Source: Tetranychus cinnabarinus (lineage: Eukaryota > Arthropoda > Arachnida > Trombidiformes > Tetranychidae). Taken from it: a DNA stretch of 64,000 nucleotides. A program made the translations under genes and the position numbers. The stretch is from the NCBI GenBank assembly GCA_022266195.1, contig WHVY01000002.1, forward strand, positions 821,001 through 885,000, in the 5' to 3' direction. Below the pieces are notes generated by a model, which saw only the letters and a program-made list of their open reading frames with translations, was not told the origin of the DNA and made no database searches. Each line of letters starts with the position of its first letter. Within the stretch, counting starts at the first letter, position 1. This document shows positions 1 through 10,742 of this stretch, one piece after another.

Positions 1-1
1 T

Positions 2-508
2 AAATTTTTAGCCATCAAATCAAATGATCAACTGATCCTTGAAACTCAAAAATTGACCCATTCAGTGAAAAAAGATTTGGACGCCAAACTAAGAAATGAA
101 ACATGTAATCGCCTTCAGAGACTGGCGTGTAAATTGGCTATAAGCAAACTTGAATCTTTGACCAACCATTTCACCGTTAAACCAGTTGAATTATATGAAC
201 CGTATATTTATAAGTCAGAACCTGTGTACAATTCCAGGGCAGACATCGCCGAGACTCTACATAAAATTAAACTCATGGCTAGACTTTTCCACACATTGTA
301 CTCCAGCCTCGGAAGACCAGGTACTTCAACCAACGAACCTTATATTGAATTTCCGAGTACAACTCCATTATATTACACTTCCCCAAACATTCCCACAAAC
401 ACTCCCATAAGCATTCCCAGAAAGAATCCCGCAAAGAATTCCACAAAGATGCCTACAATGCCAACCATGGGATCAGGCTTTGTGCCAATGTACGATGATG
501 CATATTAA
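2..508 (+). CDS. Family A-like secreted protein, 3' part only (5' end outside window)
   Basis: An open frame enters from the left edge and ends at 508. It aligns with the second half of family A proteins: the region around the conserved helix (LQRLACKLAISKLESL here, LQRLAASLTKHKLKPL in A1), then a spacer, then a helix equivalent to VLRQLKNILDLFYPQF. The match is weak, so this is a third, divergent type. The tail is unusual, a Pro/Thr/Ser-rich run with repeated IPxxxP and MPT units ending in MYDDAY, which other copies lack. There is one cysteine. The signal exon and first half are not in the window. Family assignment is by pattern and order of motifs; function unknown. Confidence 0.65.
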   Translation, partial: KFLAIKSNDQLILETQKLTHSVKKDLDAKLRNETCNRLQRLACKLAISKLESLTNHFTVKPVELYEPYIYKSEPVYNSRADIAETLHKIKLMARLFHTLYSSLGRPGTSTNEPYIEFPSTTPLYYTSPNIPTNTPISIPRKNPAKNSTKMPTMPTMGSGFVPMYDDAY

Positions 509-1115
509 AGCCAGTACATCGTTTTATTGTATGCATGAAAATCAAAACAATTAAATGATTTTCACTATTTTAATCTACTATTTAAAATGAATACACAAAA
601 ATCGTATCAACCTTTACTTGTTGTTAAAGTTGGACCAGATTAAAATTTTTCATTCACCGATCAATATTTGAAGTAGAAATGTTGAATGACTGAAACTTTC
701 ATCTTTTGCTTATCTACAGAAATAAAGTCAAATTGATTGAACTATTTTATTTTATTCCTTAAAGAACAAATTATTATGACCTCAACTAAACACTCATAGA
801 AATTCAACTTTCGATAGTTTCAATTCAGCGTCATTAAGTTCTGTAATTGAAATTGAGATCGAATTTAATCAGAAAAATTGAAACAGTGTTTCTTTCTAGC
901 ATTTTTTTTATCAAAGATTTGGTTGTTCAGATCATTGTGAGTTCTTTATTAAATGAGTTGATGAATAAGCTGAAATGCTTTTACAAGTTATCTTATCTTG
1001 AAATAAATTCGCCTTTTAATTGAAATTCTGTGTTTTTACTTTTTTCAACTTCTTTTCTACTCCACAACAAGATTATCTTCGTATTTACTGTCAGAAATAT
1101 TTGATTTTCTCTGTG

Positions 1116-1129
1116 TATAAATATAAAAT
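1116..1129 (+). promoter_or_regulatory. TATA-like element of family A gene at 1213
   Basis: An AT-only TATAAATATAAAAT stretch lies about 85-97 bp before the start codon. The same block, with about 100 bp of matching flank, lies at the same distance before the gene at 3928, so it is conserved by duplication or function. Core promoter role is inferred. Confidence 0.5.
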
Positions 1130-1212
1130 CTGGTTTATCCCAAGATACTGTTCATTTGAAATTGTTACATTTAAATGATAGTGTTTCAAGTAAAATAACA
1201 ACCTAACAAAAT

Positions 1213-2179
1213 ATGGAATCGTTGCGTTTTTTAGTGACTATCATAACATTTAGCTTATTTCGTGAGTATAATACATAAAGATAAAGAAAATAATGTAAAT
1301 AAAGATTTGACAACCTAATACACAGTTAACCTTTAAAAAACCAAATGTTTATTTTCTGATATTTTAGATCAATGCTTAGCCAGACCAGATTCATTGGAAG
1401 ATGGTGTTTTGCTTCGAAATCTGGCTGATAGTTACAGTGCTCCATTGGTTGCGTCGTTTTTACATCTAAGAATACAAAACACTATTCAAATAGTTGAAGA
1501 CATCAAGAATTCGCTGGAAAATTTAAGTGCAAGTCGACAAAAATTGCTCGTTTTGAAGGCAAAAAGTCTTGAATCTTTGGACAAGCAACTAACTACATTG
1601 CAAAAAACAGATTATTTTAACTTCCATGGAACTGAGCGAGTTAAGTATTTAATTGAACAGTACATCTTGAATAACGAAATATTTCCGATTGAGTTTGGAT
1701 CGGAAGAGACGAATTTCAAAGCATCTCCAGACGATTTACTTGAGCAGATCAATGTTACGTCCAATGATAATCTTATCAAGAGTACAAATGATCTTATAAA
1801 CGTTTATCTTGAAGATATTGAAGAGAAGGAATCAAATGAAAAATATAATGAACTTCAAAGATTGACTGCTTCTCTAACTAAGCATAAACTGAAGCCTTTA
1901 GTCAACTTTAATTATACCGAACCAACGGCAAAACATAATCATTATGGAAATTACATCGGCATGGCTGATGACCGTGCGCCTCAAATTCAATTTGTTCTGC
2001 GACAGTTTAAAAACATTTTGGATCTTTTTTATCCTCAATTTGAAAATCTGGCGACTCAAAGTGCACCATCATCTTCAATGGAACCAGTTACTTCCAAAGT
2101 CAAAGGTTCAGTTGAAGTCATGAAGACCATGAATGAGGCAACACCATACGATACCACCGAAAGTTTACTTTTAGCTTGA
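1213..2179 (+). CDS. Family A1 secreted helical protein (286 aa)
   Basis: Two exons, 1213-1261 and 1368-2179, joined in phase 1 across a 106-bp intron (donor GTGAGT, acceptor TTTTAG). Exon 1 encodes the hydrophobic core of a signal peptide (MESLRFLVTIITFSLF). Exon 2 completes it with HQCLA, giving a likely cleavage before RPDSLEDG. The mature part is predicted mostly alpha-helical, carries a C-terminal Ser/Thr-rich tail and has no cysteine. Family landmarks in order: LEDGVLLRNLADSYSAP, FLHLRIQ, a long charged helix, DYFNF, YLIEQYILNNE, PDDLLEQ, YLEDIEEKESNEKYNELQR and FKNILDLFYPQFENLATQSAP. The family sequon NGT is HGT here, so that site is lost. It faces B-1 tail to tail. Secretion is well supported; a salivary or host-interaction role is only a guess from family behaviour in spider mites. 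Confidence 0.85.
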
Positions 2180-2595
2180 TTAAGTTTTCAATCTTTTTAT
2201 TGATTTATTTATTAAAAGCTACTGGAACTTAAATGATTTTATTCTGATCGATTGACCTGAAGATTTGTTAAGTTGTTTTTGAACCTATGTAAACTTAATA
2301 AATCAAATTATTGATTGAAAATCATTCAGTAGCTCAAATTTATTTTATTGTTAGTAATTTATAACGAAAATCATATTTTGTAAAAGTCGCTAAAGTTTAT
2401 GCTAAGGATGCAAGTAAAAATCATCTTCTGGTATTTCAAGGATCTGTGCTGTAATAATGAAATAAAACAAATTGATTTAAATTAAAAAACACAATGTTAT
2501 TTTATTTAGTAAGATTCAATAGATGTCAAGCTTTTAAGAAAATGAATAAGAAACAAATTAACCACTTCATGAATCTTGAAATAAGATGATCGTGT
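2180..2595. repeat. Duplicated spacer between convergent A1 and B genes
   Basis: This 3' spacer recurs between A1-type and B-type genes, for example at 12547-13004, 24000-24276, 32110-32535 and, without its A gene, at 14160-14529 and 61560-61938. Shared landmarks are a TTGAAAATCATTCAGT block, a CATATTTTGTAAAAG block and GATTCAATAGATGT just before the B stop codon. It probably holds both poly(A) regions (AATAAA-like motifs on both strands). It shows that A1 and B were copied together. Confidence 0.7.
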
Positions 2596-2834
2596 TCACT
2601 TCTTGCCGCCACCTCGGCTGCTATGATAAGCCTGATTGTTGGGGTTTCCTTGATTAGCGTGATTTCCAAGATCACTCTTGGTTCCAGTCCCAGCGTAACC
2701 TAAAATTTAATTATTAGTTAATAATTGAATGACAACAAATAGCAATAATTTTCAGTTGACTCACCAGCATTGTGACCTGGGCCACTTGGGGCATGAGATG
2801 GATTACATTGGTTAGTGCGGTTATCACGGTCCAT
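2596..2834 (-). CDS. Family B small hydrophilic Gly/Asn/Lys-rich protein B-1 (57 aa)
   Basis: Two exons on the minus strand, 2834-2765 and 2699-2596, spliced in phase 1 (donor GTGAGT, acceptor TTTTAG). The 57-residue product starts MDRDNRTNQCNPSHAPSGPG and ends NPNNQAYHSSRGGGKK. It has no signal peptide and no hydrophobic segment, one cysteine, and very high Gly, Asn, His and Lys content. This composition resembles hydrophilins and other disordered stress proteins, but no family was recognised. Ten copies or remnants with the same exon structure occur in the window, all on the minus strand. The conserved exon phase and near-constant exon lengths (70 and 104 nt) across copies support a real gene. 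Confidence 0.8.
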
Positions 2835-2945
2835 ATTCAATTAGTAGTTTTAAGAATGATTGAATGCAACAAAACAAAGAAATAAACTTTTAACTGTTTT
2901 TGAAGTGAAGTTGTCGATGTATGATACAATGAATGGTTTAGGTTT

Positions 2946-2956
2946 GACTTTAAATA
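2946..2956 (-). promoter_or_regulatory. Conserved TATTTAAAG-like promoter element of family B
   Basis: On the minus strand CTATTTAAAG lies about 115 bp before the B-1 start codon. The same element at a similar distance precedes other B copies (near 10300, 13365, 14890, 24630, 32905 and 60315). Core promoter function is inferred from position and conservation. Confidence 0.4.
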
Positions 2957-3836
2957 GAAAAGTTGATCGATGCTCATTCATTAGGAGTTGATTGAGATTG
3001 GTGTTCAATGGTTTTGGATGATGTAAATAACATAAAAATGATTCTTTACAGTGAAACTTTCCCATGAATAGAATTAATTGATTTACTTCTCAGTAGTTAA
3101 GCTACTGAGAAGTTATTAGACTTTGACTCGTAGACGAAACTCGTGTTTAACTCCTGACTTCAGGATGTTTTGATTTAAATATAAGTAACCTTTCCTTCAA
3201 GTCAACAAAGAAATTAAATTACTTGTTTTTGTGATTCTAAAAAATAAAAGCATCGTTAAATATCCATTAATCGTGGATTGTTGTTAATTGAAACCATTCA
3301 ATCAGTTTCGAGAGTTCGGAAGGCTGATTAATTACTTACAGATAAAAATTTTGTTGAACTGTCAAATTGGCAGTTGCATTGGTTAAGGCAATCTTGCATC
3401 TTTGACCAATTAAACCGTTAAACCAGAAACTGTTTTCAATGCCAGGCCAGACATTGCCGAGATACACTGGAATTCATATTATTATGACCTCAACTATCTA
3501 TTCATAAAATTATAACTTCTGGTAGATCCAAATTACACGTTATAATTGAGTTTTGTGTCTAAAATCGCCATCAATTTTGTAATTCAATTTAAGAAATTTT
3601 TCTTTTATCAAATGTATCTTGATCAAGAGCAAACTTCATTAACTGAATTGATTAATAAGCAAAAATGCTTTTGCGAATTGAGATTAACAAACAAATTACA
3701 ATTGAAAATTGCACTTAAACCAATAGCTTATCTTGAAATTAATTGTCTCTTCAATTTTGCGTTTTACTCTTATCCGACTTTTCTATTCGAAGATTATCTT
3801 CGAATTTACTGCCAGAAACATTTGATTAGCTCAGTG
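2957..3836. repeat. Family B upstream unit plus family A upstream unit
   Basis: The left part is the B upstream unit found beside every B copy, with landmarks ACTCGTGTTT and CTTCAAGTCAACAAAG. It contains a perfect hairpin at 3085-3113 (12-nt arms ACTTCTCAGTAG, 5-nt loop) whose left arm is missing in the copies near 13480 and 60450. The right part (about 3480-3836) matches 780-1115, the upstream region of the preceding A gene. No gene of its own is seen. Confidence 0.6.
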
Positions 3837-3849
3837 TATAAATATAAAT
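3837..3849 (+). promoter_or_regulatory. TATA-like element of family A gene at 3928
   Basis: TATAAATATAAAT lies about 80-90 bp before the start codon, the same spacing as in the paralogous upstream region at 1116-1129. Inferred core promoter. Confidence 0.5.
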
Positions 3850-3927
3850 CTGGTTCATTCTTCTGTTTGTTTCAAATTGTTTCATTTAAATGACAGTGTT
3901 CCAGCCACAATTACAACTCTAAAAAGT

Positions 3928-4797
3928 ATGGAGTCTTTGCGTTTTTTAGTGACTATCATAACATTTAGTTTATTACGTGAGTAAATCAACATCTAGCTGA
4001 TGTTCATGTTATGTGTTCAAACATGTTCAAACTTCCCAAAATGAATTGCTTTTTCAGATTTGCTTCTAATATCGTCTGCGCCTTTGGATGAAGAGAAGTT
4101 ACTTCGACGAATTGCTACTCAATACAGCGCTTCAATGGCCGTTTCATTTCTACATACCAGGATTGAAAGCAATGAACGATTGGTCGAGAAAATTATTAGT
4201 GAACTGTCTGAAAATTTGGATCAATCGAAACGCAATTCATACAATTTGATAGAGAAAAGTTTCGAGGCTTTGGATAAGCAATTGATGGGATTGCAATATG
4301 CTGGTTACTTTGATTTGGATGGAACTGAAAAGGTGGAATATTTCATTGAGCAATTTACAATGTTGAGCCAATTGTACCCAATTAGGTATCCAATCAAAGT
4401 GCAGTCCAGTGAATTTGAAAAATTCAATTCAACTCCTGATGATTTGTTGGAATTTTTGTCAGTCAAAGGCACGGATCAAGTGATCATTGAAACTCGACAG
4501 CTTATTGATGTTTTCATAAAAGTAATGGAAGAGAAAGAATCAAGTTCTGAAAACAATGACCTGCAAAAGCTAGTTGCTACTGTAACTAAAAGCAGACTTC
4601 AATTCTTAGCTGATTTCAAGTACAGCGAACGCAATAACAACAATTTCGGAAACGATTCATATTCATATTATAACAATGCATCTCGTTATTCTAGCAGCGG
4701 AATCGATCATCGTACACTTGAAGTTGAAAAGGTTTTGCGACAATTAAAGAAGATTTTGGACCTTTTTTATGCTCAATACGAGTATCTACGAAAATGA
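3928..4797 (+). CDS. Divergent family A secreted protein (262 aa)
   Basis: Exons 3928-3976 and 4058-4797 join in phase 1. Exon 1 is almost identical to that of the gene at 1213 (MESLRFLVTIITFSLL), but exon 2 diverges strongly. The likely cleavage lies after LLLISSA, before PLDEEKLLRRIATQYSAS. It keeps FLHTRIE, a long charged helix, LDGTEKVEYFIEQF, TPDDLLEFL, an IEEK-like helix (VMEEKESSSENNDLQK) and VLRQLKKILDLFYAQYEYLRK, and stops there, so the variable C-terminal tail is absent. A Asn/Tyr/Ser-rich loop replaces the A1 spacer. It mixes A1 and A2 signatures, so it is a separate lineage sharing the signal exon and promoter with A1. A decayed 3' copy lies at 10743-10945. Confidence 0.82.
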
Positions 4798-5869
4798 TGC
4801 TGAATAATGCATTAACACTTGAAATTCAAAAGATTGTCTTATAATAAAGAGTCAATTCTTCACATTCTCTCTGATTTAATCTTAACGATGATTTCAAAAT
4901 TTTTCATCCAAGACATCTAGTATAATCTTAGCATAATAAACGCTTTTTCATACGAAACAGTCTAAACACTTTTCACATCTTTAGTTTCCAGTACAAGAGC
5001 TAAAAGTTAAGATTTGCTCATTTGATTGATTTTTGCAACTCAGCACTTAATTAATGGACGTCAAGAGTTTCGATATTGGTAGACCTTGATCAACTAGGTA
5101 ACGATAACGTGTATAGTGAAATATGTTGATGACGTTTTGACGAAAGGCAAAAGTATATTGCGACGCCTTTGTCCATTTAAGGCCATAACTTGACAATTCT
5201 TGATCAAAATTGATTTAGTTTTGTACAACATGTGCTTGAGAAATGCATCTCTATTTTATTGGTTAAATTGTGAATGGTAGTCTACTCTAACTGACGCAAT
5301 TAAATTCTGAAAAATTATTCTTAAACTTTACCGGTCATACCTAGGATACATAGTGTGCATACATTAAAAAAATACTTAATTAGCAATATGTTGATGCTGC
5401 AAATCAACAATTTACGATAGAATTTAATTGGTTATTTATTAATTACTAATTCAGTCAATAACAAGTATCAATTGAATCAACAGCAACAAAATCAAAACAA
5501 AAATATACCTTCCTCTTTAAAGATAAGTTGTTAATCATGATTCATGATTATGGAAACTGTATGCTAGTTTTGTTCAAGAAAAGGTAATAATTGATTAAGA
5601 TTATAACTGAAACTTTTTTCTCTATTTCTTCCCATTCTTCGCCGTAAGATTGAATAAAGTTATCGATTACTTGCAATCTTTGTGGTTATCATTCATTGAT
5701 AGAAAAGATGATGGCTTGAAGACGCTCGAGAAATCATTATCTGACAAGAAAAATCTGTCAAAAGCCACTTCTTGGTATCTTAATTGAGATAATCTTGAAA
5801 CCCATAAGCAGCATATATGGAATTTTGACTTTTGATTGTTTAATCAGTTTAATTTTCACCTTCACACAG
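4798..5869. other. 3' flank of divergent A gene, then unique DNA upstream of the LDLa/Ig exons
   Basis: 4798-5090 is duplicated at about 10946-11290 and is the 3' flank of the divergent A lineage. About 5100-5869 has no match to other parts of the window and probably came with, or belongs to, the LDLa/Ig exon block. The base before the next exon is a good acceptor (pyrimidines then CACAG at 5865-5869), so an upstream non-coding exon may exist here. No open frame is convincing. Confidence 0.4.
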
Positions 5870-5874
5870 GCAAG

Positions 5875-7725
5875 ATGTTTCCCAAAGAATCAAAAGATTG
5901 TAATAATAATGCTAAATCATACTCATTATCATCACCTTTTTCATCTAAATTGGCATTAACTTCATCCTCTTCGTTCACCAAATGTTTAACCAAATCAAGA
6001 AGGAAATGCCATTCTACTGATTTTACTAACTATTTCAATATTTCACTAATTGTTATCTCTTTGATTGTACTGTCAAACCTTGAAACTGTTTCCAGTTTAA
6101 CATGTCCAGTTAATCAACATCTTTGTGCTGATGGAAACAAATGTGTTATTGAAACCTATTTTTGCGATGGTGAAGCGGATTGCGAGGATAGATCAGACGA
6201 GACACGATGTTGTATGTTTTAACTTTTAATCACAATCTTTTCGTTAATTGTTACTGATTGAACTCAATTTTATTTCTTTTCTTTCTTCAAGCACCTCCGA
6301 GGATTGTTTATACCCAATCTGGTTTACAATCCCTGAACGAAGGTGAAGATATGTCTTTATCTTGTCGTGCTCTTGGATTTCCAACTCCACTTGTCCGCTG
6401 GAAATTTAATAGCACTTTTATCACTTCACATAATTCACGTTATCGTATTACAAGTATCAATGGTCATGGTAAACTATACATTACTGGAGTCCGTAAAGAA
6501 GATGAAGGAACCTATCAATGTGTCGCTGAAAATCCCCAAGATTATAGAGTATCAAACGCAGTCGTACAATTGAGAGTTAGATGTATGTAGCATTCATTTA
6601 TAACTTTCTTATCTATTTTATCGTTTTGTTGACGAATTTCTTCGCTTGTACACAGCAGCAAGAGACAGTGCCGATGAAAACACAACTTCAAGGGTCGAAG
6701 ATTATTCACAATATAGAGGTTTGTCACAATTTAATTGCTCTTTTATTCACTGATTGAATTGATTGCGATTTATTTAACTTTTGAAACCTAAGTTTACTGT
6801 TTGTTTATAATAACAAGAGCCTGGTATTCAATTGTATATTGTATAGATACATAAACTACATATGTATGTTTGACTAAATATAATGGATTAGAGTTAGAAA
6901 AGCAAATAACTGATGTTTTCTGGTGTTTCAGGTCCATTTAGCAGATTGAGTCCTTATAAAGATGCCGTTTTACTTCGACGAATTGCTAATAACTACAGTG
7001 CTCCATTGGTTGCGTCGTTTTTACATTCAAGAATCCAAAAGACAATTCGAAATGTCAGAGACATCAAAAATTCGCTGAAAGATTTAAGTCAAAATCAACG
7101 AAGCTTCTTTAATTTGAAAGTAAAAAGTCTTGAAACTTTGGACAAAGAACTAACGTCATTAAAAAAAAGGAATTATTTTAACTTCAATGGAACCGAACAA
7201 ATTCAGTATTTAATTGAAAAATACATTGTGAACAACGTACAAGTACTTCCAATTGAGTCGGGACTCAAAGAGGTGAAATTCAATTCAACTCTAGACGATT
7301 TGCTACAACAGGTCAATGTTACGTCAGATGATATTCTTATCAAGTATACAAAGGATCTTATAAAAGTTTATCTCCAAGATATTGAAGAGAAAGAATCGAA
7401 TGAAAAATATAATGAACTTCAAAGATTCGCTGCTTTCCTAACTAAACGTAAACTAGAGCCTTTGATCAACCTTCAATATTGGCCAGCGGACCACCTGGAG
7501 CATGATGGACAGATTATCGGCACCATTGATAACCGTGGCTCTCAAATTGAATTTGTTTTGCTTCAGTTAAAAGACACTTTGGACCTTTTTTATACACAAT
7601 TTGAGAATCTGGCAACTCAAAGGACACCATCATCTTCATTGGAACCAGTCACTTCCAAAGTCAAAGGTACAGCCTTAGTCACGAATGACACTGATAATTA
7701 TTTGATGCCTTTGTCTATTGATTGA
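5875..7725 (+). CDS. Predicted chimera: signal-anchor, LDLa, Ig and family A1 domain (494 aa)
   Basis: Four exons fit one frame: 5875-6211, 6292-6582, 6656-6718 and 6932-7725. All three junctions are phase 1, with donors GTATGT, GTATGT and GTTTGT. Residues about 54-68 form a hydrophobic segment (signal or anchor). Residues 77-112 are an LDL-receptor class A repeat with six cysteines and the acidic DGEADCEDRSDE motif. Residues 113-209 are an Ig domain with C, W and the DEGTYQC signature. Residues 210-230 are an acidic linker. Residues 231-494 are an A1 domain (from GPFSRLSPYKDAVLLRR). LDLa followed by Ig is the order in perlecan-type proteins. The A exon has no visible signal exon of its own in the 213-bp intron, unlike all intact paralogs. 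The model is inferred; the A exon could instead be an orphan beside a perlecan fragment. Confidence 0.55.
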
Positions 7726-8600
7726 TATCCATTTAATTTTCTTGTTAAAGTTTTAAAGCAATGTAAACTCAATAAATGAAAACTTAATTGAAAATCATTA
7801 AGTCACTCCAAAATTGATCTAATAATCAATTGATTTATAAAAGTATTTCATATTTTTTAAAAGTTGCAAGAGTTGCGAAAATATGTGACATGAGTCAAAA
7901 TTTTTATTCACATCGATACCAAACCGATCATTGTATCTGACTCCAGTAAAGGCATAGATTTCAGTATTATTAGTTGAGTAGATTGAATATGAGTCATATT
8001 ATATGACCTATTGGTTATCTCGAGTATATCGGGTGATATTCAAGCTATAAAAAGCTATAAATTGATCTTTAAATCTTCATTCATTGTGGCTTATTAATAA
8101 TTGAAATCTTTCAATATGTTGTTAGAGTTCGAAAGGCTGATTAATTCTGACTGTGGTTCGTATAACAATTCAGAAGCTGTGCACAATGCTAGGTCAGACG
8201 AGAGATCATTGTGAGTTCTTTATGTTCGGAAAAAATCGCAAGATAACTTGATCAATCTGTCTAAGTTGATTATCTATTGTATATTCGATAATGATCTTTC
8301 CCATGAGCAATTATTCGATCAAATAGAAATTGAAATTTAAAAAAATGAGTCAAAACGTATTTTCTTCTGTTCTGTTTGATTGTTCTCATTGATTCTTTCA
8401 AATTATAATTTTTATTTCGTCAAATAGTAAATCATTGGAAAGAATATTTAAGATTGAGCATTGGATGATAAACTCAGAGACATTGAACAAGTAATCTTCT
8501 AAGAATAAAATTATATTTCGACTGAATCAAGCTAAAAATTTTATTCTTTAAGCAAAAGCGTCTCTCCTGGCTGATATGCAAAAGAGAAGGAAGTTTACTT
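7726..8600. other. Gene-free stretch with remnants of A and B flanks
   Basis: The start is an A1 3' flank and the middle carries short pieces resembling A2 upstream DNA and the B upstream unit. From about 8220 the sequence is unique in the window. No open frame or RNA gene was recognised. Confidence 0.4.
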
Positions 8601-8609
8601 TGCTCATGC

Positions 8610-8617
8610 TATAAAAG
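8610..8617 (+). promoter_or_regulatory. Consensus TATA box in a non-family 5' flank
   Basis: TATAAAAG sits in a CT/GC-richer stretch (8570-8660) unlike the AT-rich flanks of other family members. It lies about 110 bp before the truncated A1 frame at 8727 and could drive it or mark an imported promoter. Inferred from sequence alone. Confidence 0.4.
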
Positions 8618-8726
8618 CACGCTCTCTTTTTCGTTTTTTCGTATGCTTTCGAATTATAGTTTGCGTTCCATTCAAAGCACCTTATTTAAAAGAGCATTGG
8701 AGATTCTACATTAGAAGAGCAAATTG

Positions 8727-9446
8727 GTTGTGCCTTTTTTACATTCAAGAATACAAAATAATGCTCAAATGATTGAAGAAATCAAGAATTCGTTGGAAAA
8801 TTTGAGTGAAAATCAACGAAATTTGTTTACTTTGAAAGTAAAAAGTCTTGAAGCGTTGGACAAACAACTAACTTCATTACAAAAAACAGATTATTTTAAC
8901 TTCGATGGAACCGCACGAGTTAAGAATTTGATTGAACAATACATTTTGAATAATGAAATGTTTCCAATCGAGTTGGGATTCGAAGAGGCAAAAGGCAACT
9001 CAACTCCAGACGATTTGCTGAAACAGGTCAATGTTATGTCCAATGATAATCTTATTAAGGATACAAATGTTCTTATAAACGTTTATCTTGAAGATATTGA
9101 AGAGAAGGAATCGAATGAAAAATATAATGAACTTCAAAGATTGGCTGCTTCGCTAGCCAAACACAAGCTAAAGACCTTAGTTAACTTTAAATATACTGAG
9201 CCAACGGAGCAACGTGATCATTATGGAAATTATCTTGGCATGACTGATAACCGTGCACCTCAAATAGAATCTGTTTTGCGACAGTTAAAAAACATTTTGG
9301 ATATTTTTTATCCGCAATTTGAGAATCTCGCAACGCGAAGCGCACCACTGAAATCATCTTCATTGAAACCTGTTGTTGTATATCCAGCTAAAGTCATAGA
9401 AGCGCCTATGCCTGACCAACCCGATTTCGTTCTACCAGAAGATTGA
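8727..9446 (+). pseudogene. 5'-truncated family A1 gene under a foreign 5' flank
   Basis: The frame matches A1 from the second part of SAPLVASFLHSR onward and stays intact for about 240 residues to the stop at 9446, including the IEEKESNEKYNELQR helix, ILDIFYPQFENLATRSAP and a Pro/Val-rich tail. The signal exon and first 20 or so mature residues are absent. The preceding 700 bp do not match any A upstream region, and an in-frame TAG lies at 8712. The long intact frame suggests recent truncation or use of a new start, the first ATG being at residue 16 of the frame. Without a signal it would be cytosolic. It faces B-2 tail to tail. Confidence 0.65.
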
Positions 9447-9830
9447 TTTAGTTGTCAAAGTTGTTTTTTTTTCATTTATTAATTGATTTGTGTTTCGTAA
9501 AAATGCTAATCTACTGACTTACGTGATCTTATTCTGTTTGATTAGCAAAGGAAACTGAAGGTTGAAAAAATAAAAACTTAGTTGAAAATCAACAGTCAAC
9601 ATCATACGACCGGCATTACATGCCGTTAAGCAGAAGAGAGAGTATTTCAAGTTAAAGTCAAAATATATTTGTGTTCAATTAAAATTTAATGAGAAAAACA
9701 ATCTAAAATAATGAAATAAAACGAATCATTTCCAATTTTAATTTTATTTAATTAGATCAAAAGATGCCAAGCAATAAAGCAAATGAATTAGAAAGATTTT
9801 TTCAATATTGGAATACGTTTATGAAAATGT

Positions 9831-10183
9831 TCACTTCTTATTGCCAGCTCGACTATTTGGATTCATTTGGTTTGCTTGATTACCAAGATCACTCTTGGTT
9901 CCAGTCCCTTGGTAGGCTATAATTGAAGTTAATAATTAAATGACAACAAATTGTAATAATATTAAATTAACTCACCAGCATTGTGGCCTGGAAAACTTTA
10001 GGTGTGTGTTGGGTTGCACTGGTTCGTTCGGTTTGAAGGATCCAGTCCCTGCGTAGCCTGTAATTGAAGTTAATAATCAGATAACAAGTAATAATTATGA
10101 CAAGTTTACTCACGCTCATTTTGGCCTGGGCCACTTGGACTATGTGTGGGATTACGCTGATTTGTTTGGCTTCCTCGATCCAT
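9831..10183 (-). pseudogene. Fused tandem family B copy B-2
   Basis: Three exon-like blocks on the minus strand. A normal exon 1 with ATG at 10183 (MDRGSQTNQRNPTH) ends at 10114. A middle block, 10057-9976, starts like a B exon 2 (YAGTG) but switches at GGATCC into a second exon 1 whose ATG is gone. A normal exon 2 at 9916-9831 lacks the NPAYxS residues before SRAGNKK. Splice signals are kept, but the middle block leaves phase 2, so the third block is read out of frame. This is what an unequal crossover between exon 2 of one copy and exon 1 of another would leave. Probably non-functional. Confidence 0.6.
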
Positions 10184-10742
10184 AATATTTGAATATCAAG
10201 TTCAACAATGATTGAATGCAACAAAATAAAGAAATAAACTTTTAACTGTTTCTCAAGTGACGTTGACGATGTATGTTACAATGAATGGTTCAGAATTGTC
10301 TTTAAATAGGAAAATTCATGGAAGATTTTGCATTAAGAGTTCCAATTGAATGTTTTGTTGTTGATAAACACAAATATAATTGTTTTACAAGCAAAACTCT
10401 CCCTAAAATAGAATCAACTGCTTTAGTTAATCCACTAAGCAATTATCAGACTTTGTGTCGAAGGCGAAGCCCTCGTGTTTATCTCCTGACTTCAGGATGT
10501 TGCGATTCAAATATAAGTAACCTTTTCTTCAAGTCAACAAAGGAATTAAGTTACTTGTTTTGTGATACAATTCATAACTTCATGAGTTATAAAACGATTA
10601 AGATTTTTGCAAACGTTGTTAATTAAGTGTTAAGAGCATTAATATTGCCTTTGTTGTTCACTGAAATCATTAAATCTGTTTGGAGTTCGAGAAGCTGGTC
10701 AATTACATGTTATCTCATTTTGTCCATTGCTATTAAAGGTTA
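10184..10742. repeat. Family B upstream unit of B-2
   Basis: Matches the B upstream unit seen at 2835-3480 (CTATTTAAAG-like element near 10305 and the CTTCAAGTCAACAAAG block near 10530). An open frame at 10318-10626 runs through it, but the same DNA in other units is not open, so it is not called a gene. Confidence 0.5.

Noticed and set aside
3085..3113. Perfect 12-nt hairpin as a terminator
   Set aside because: Rho-type terminators are not expected in a eukaryote, and the left arm is missing in sister units, so it is a local change of unknown meaning.
5836..5874. Upstream extension of the LDLa exon to 5836
   Set aside because: The extension uses a TTG start and crosses a good splice acceptor at 5868-5869; ATG at 5875 is the better start.
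10318..10626. 102-codon plus-strand frame
   Set aside because: It lies in the B upstream unit; the equivalent DNA beside B-1, B-3, B-6 and B-9 is not open in that frame.
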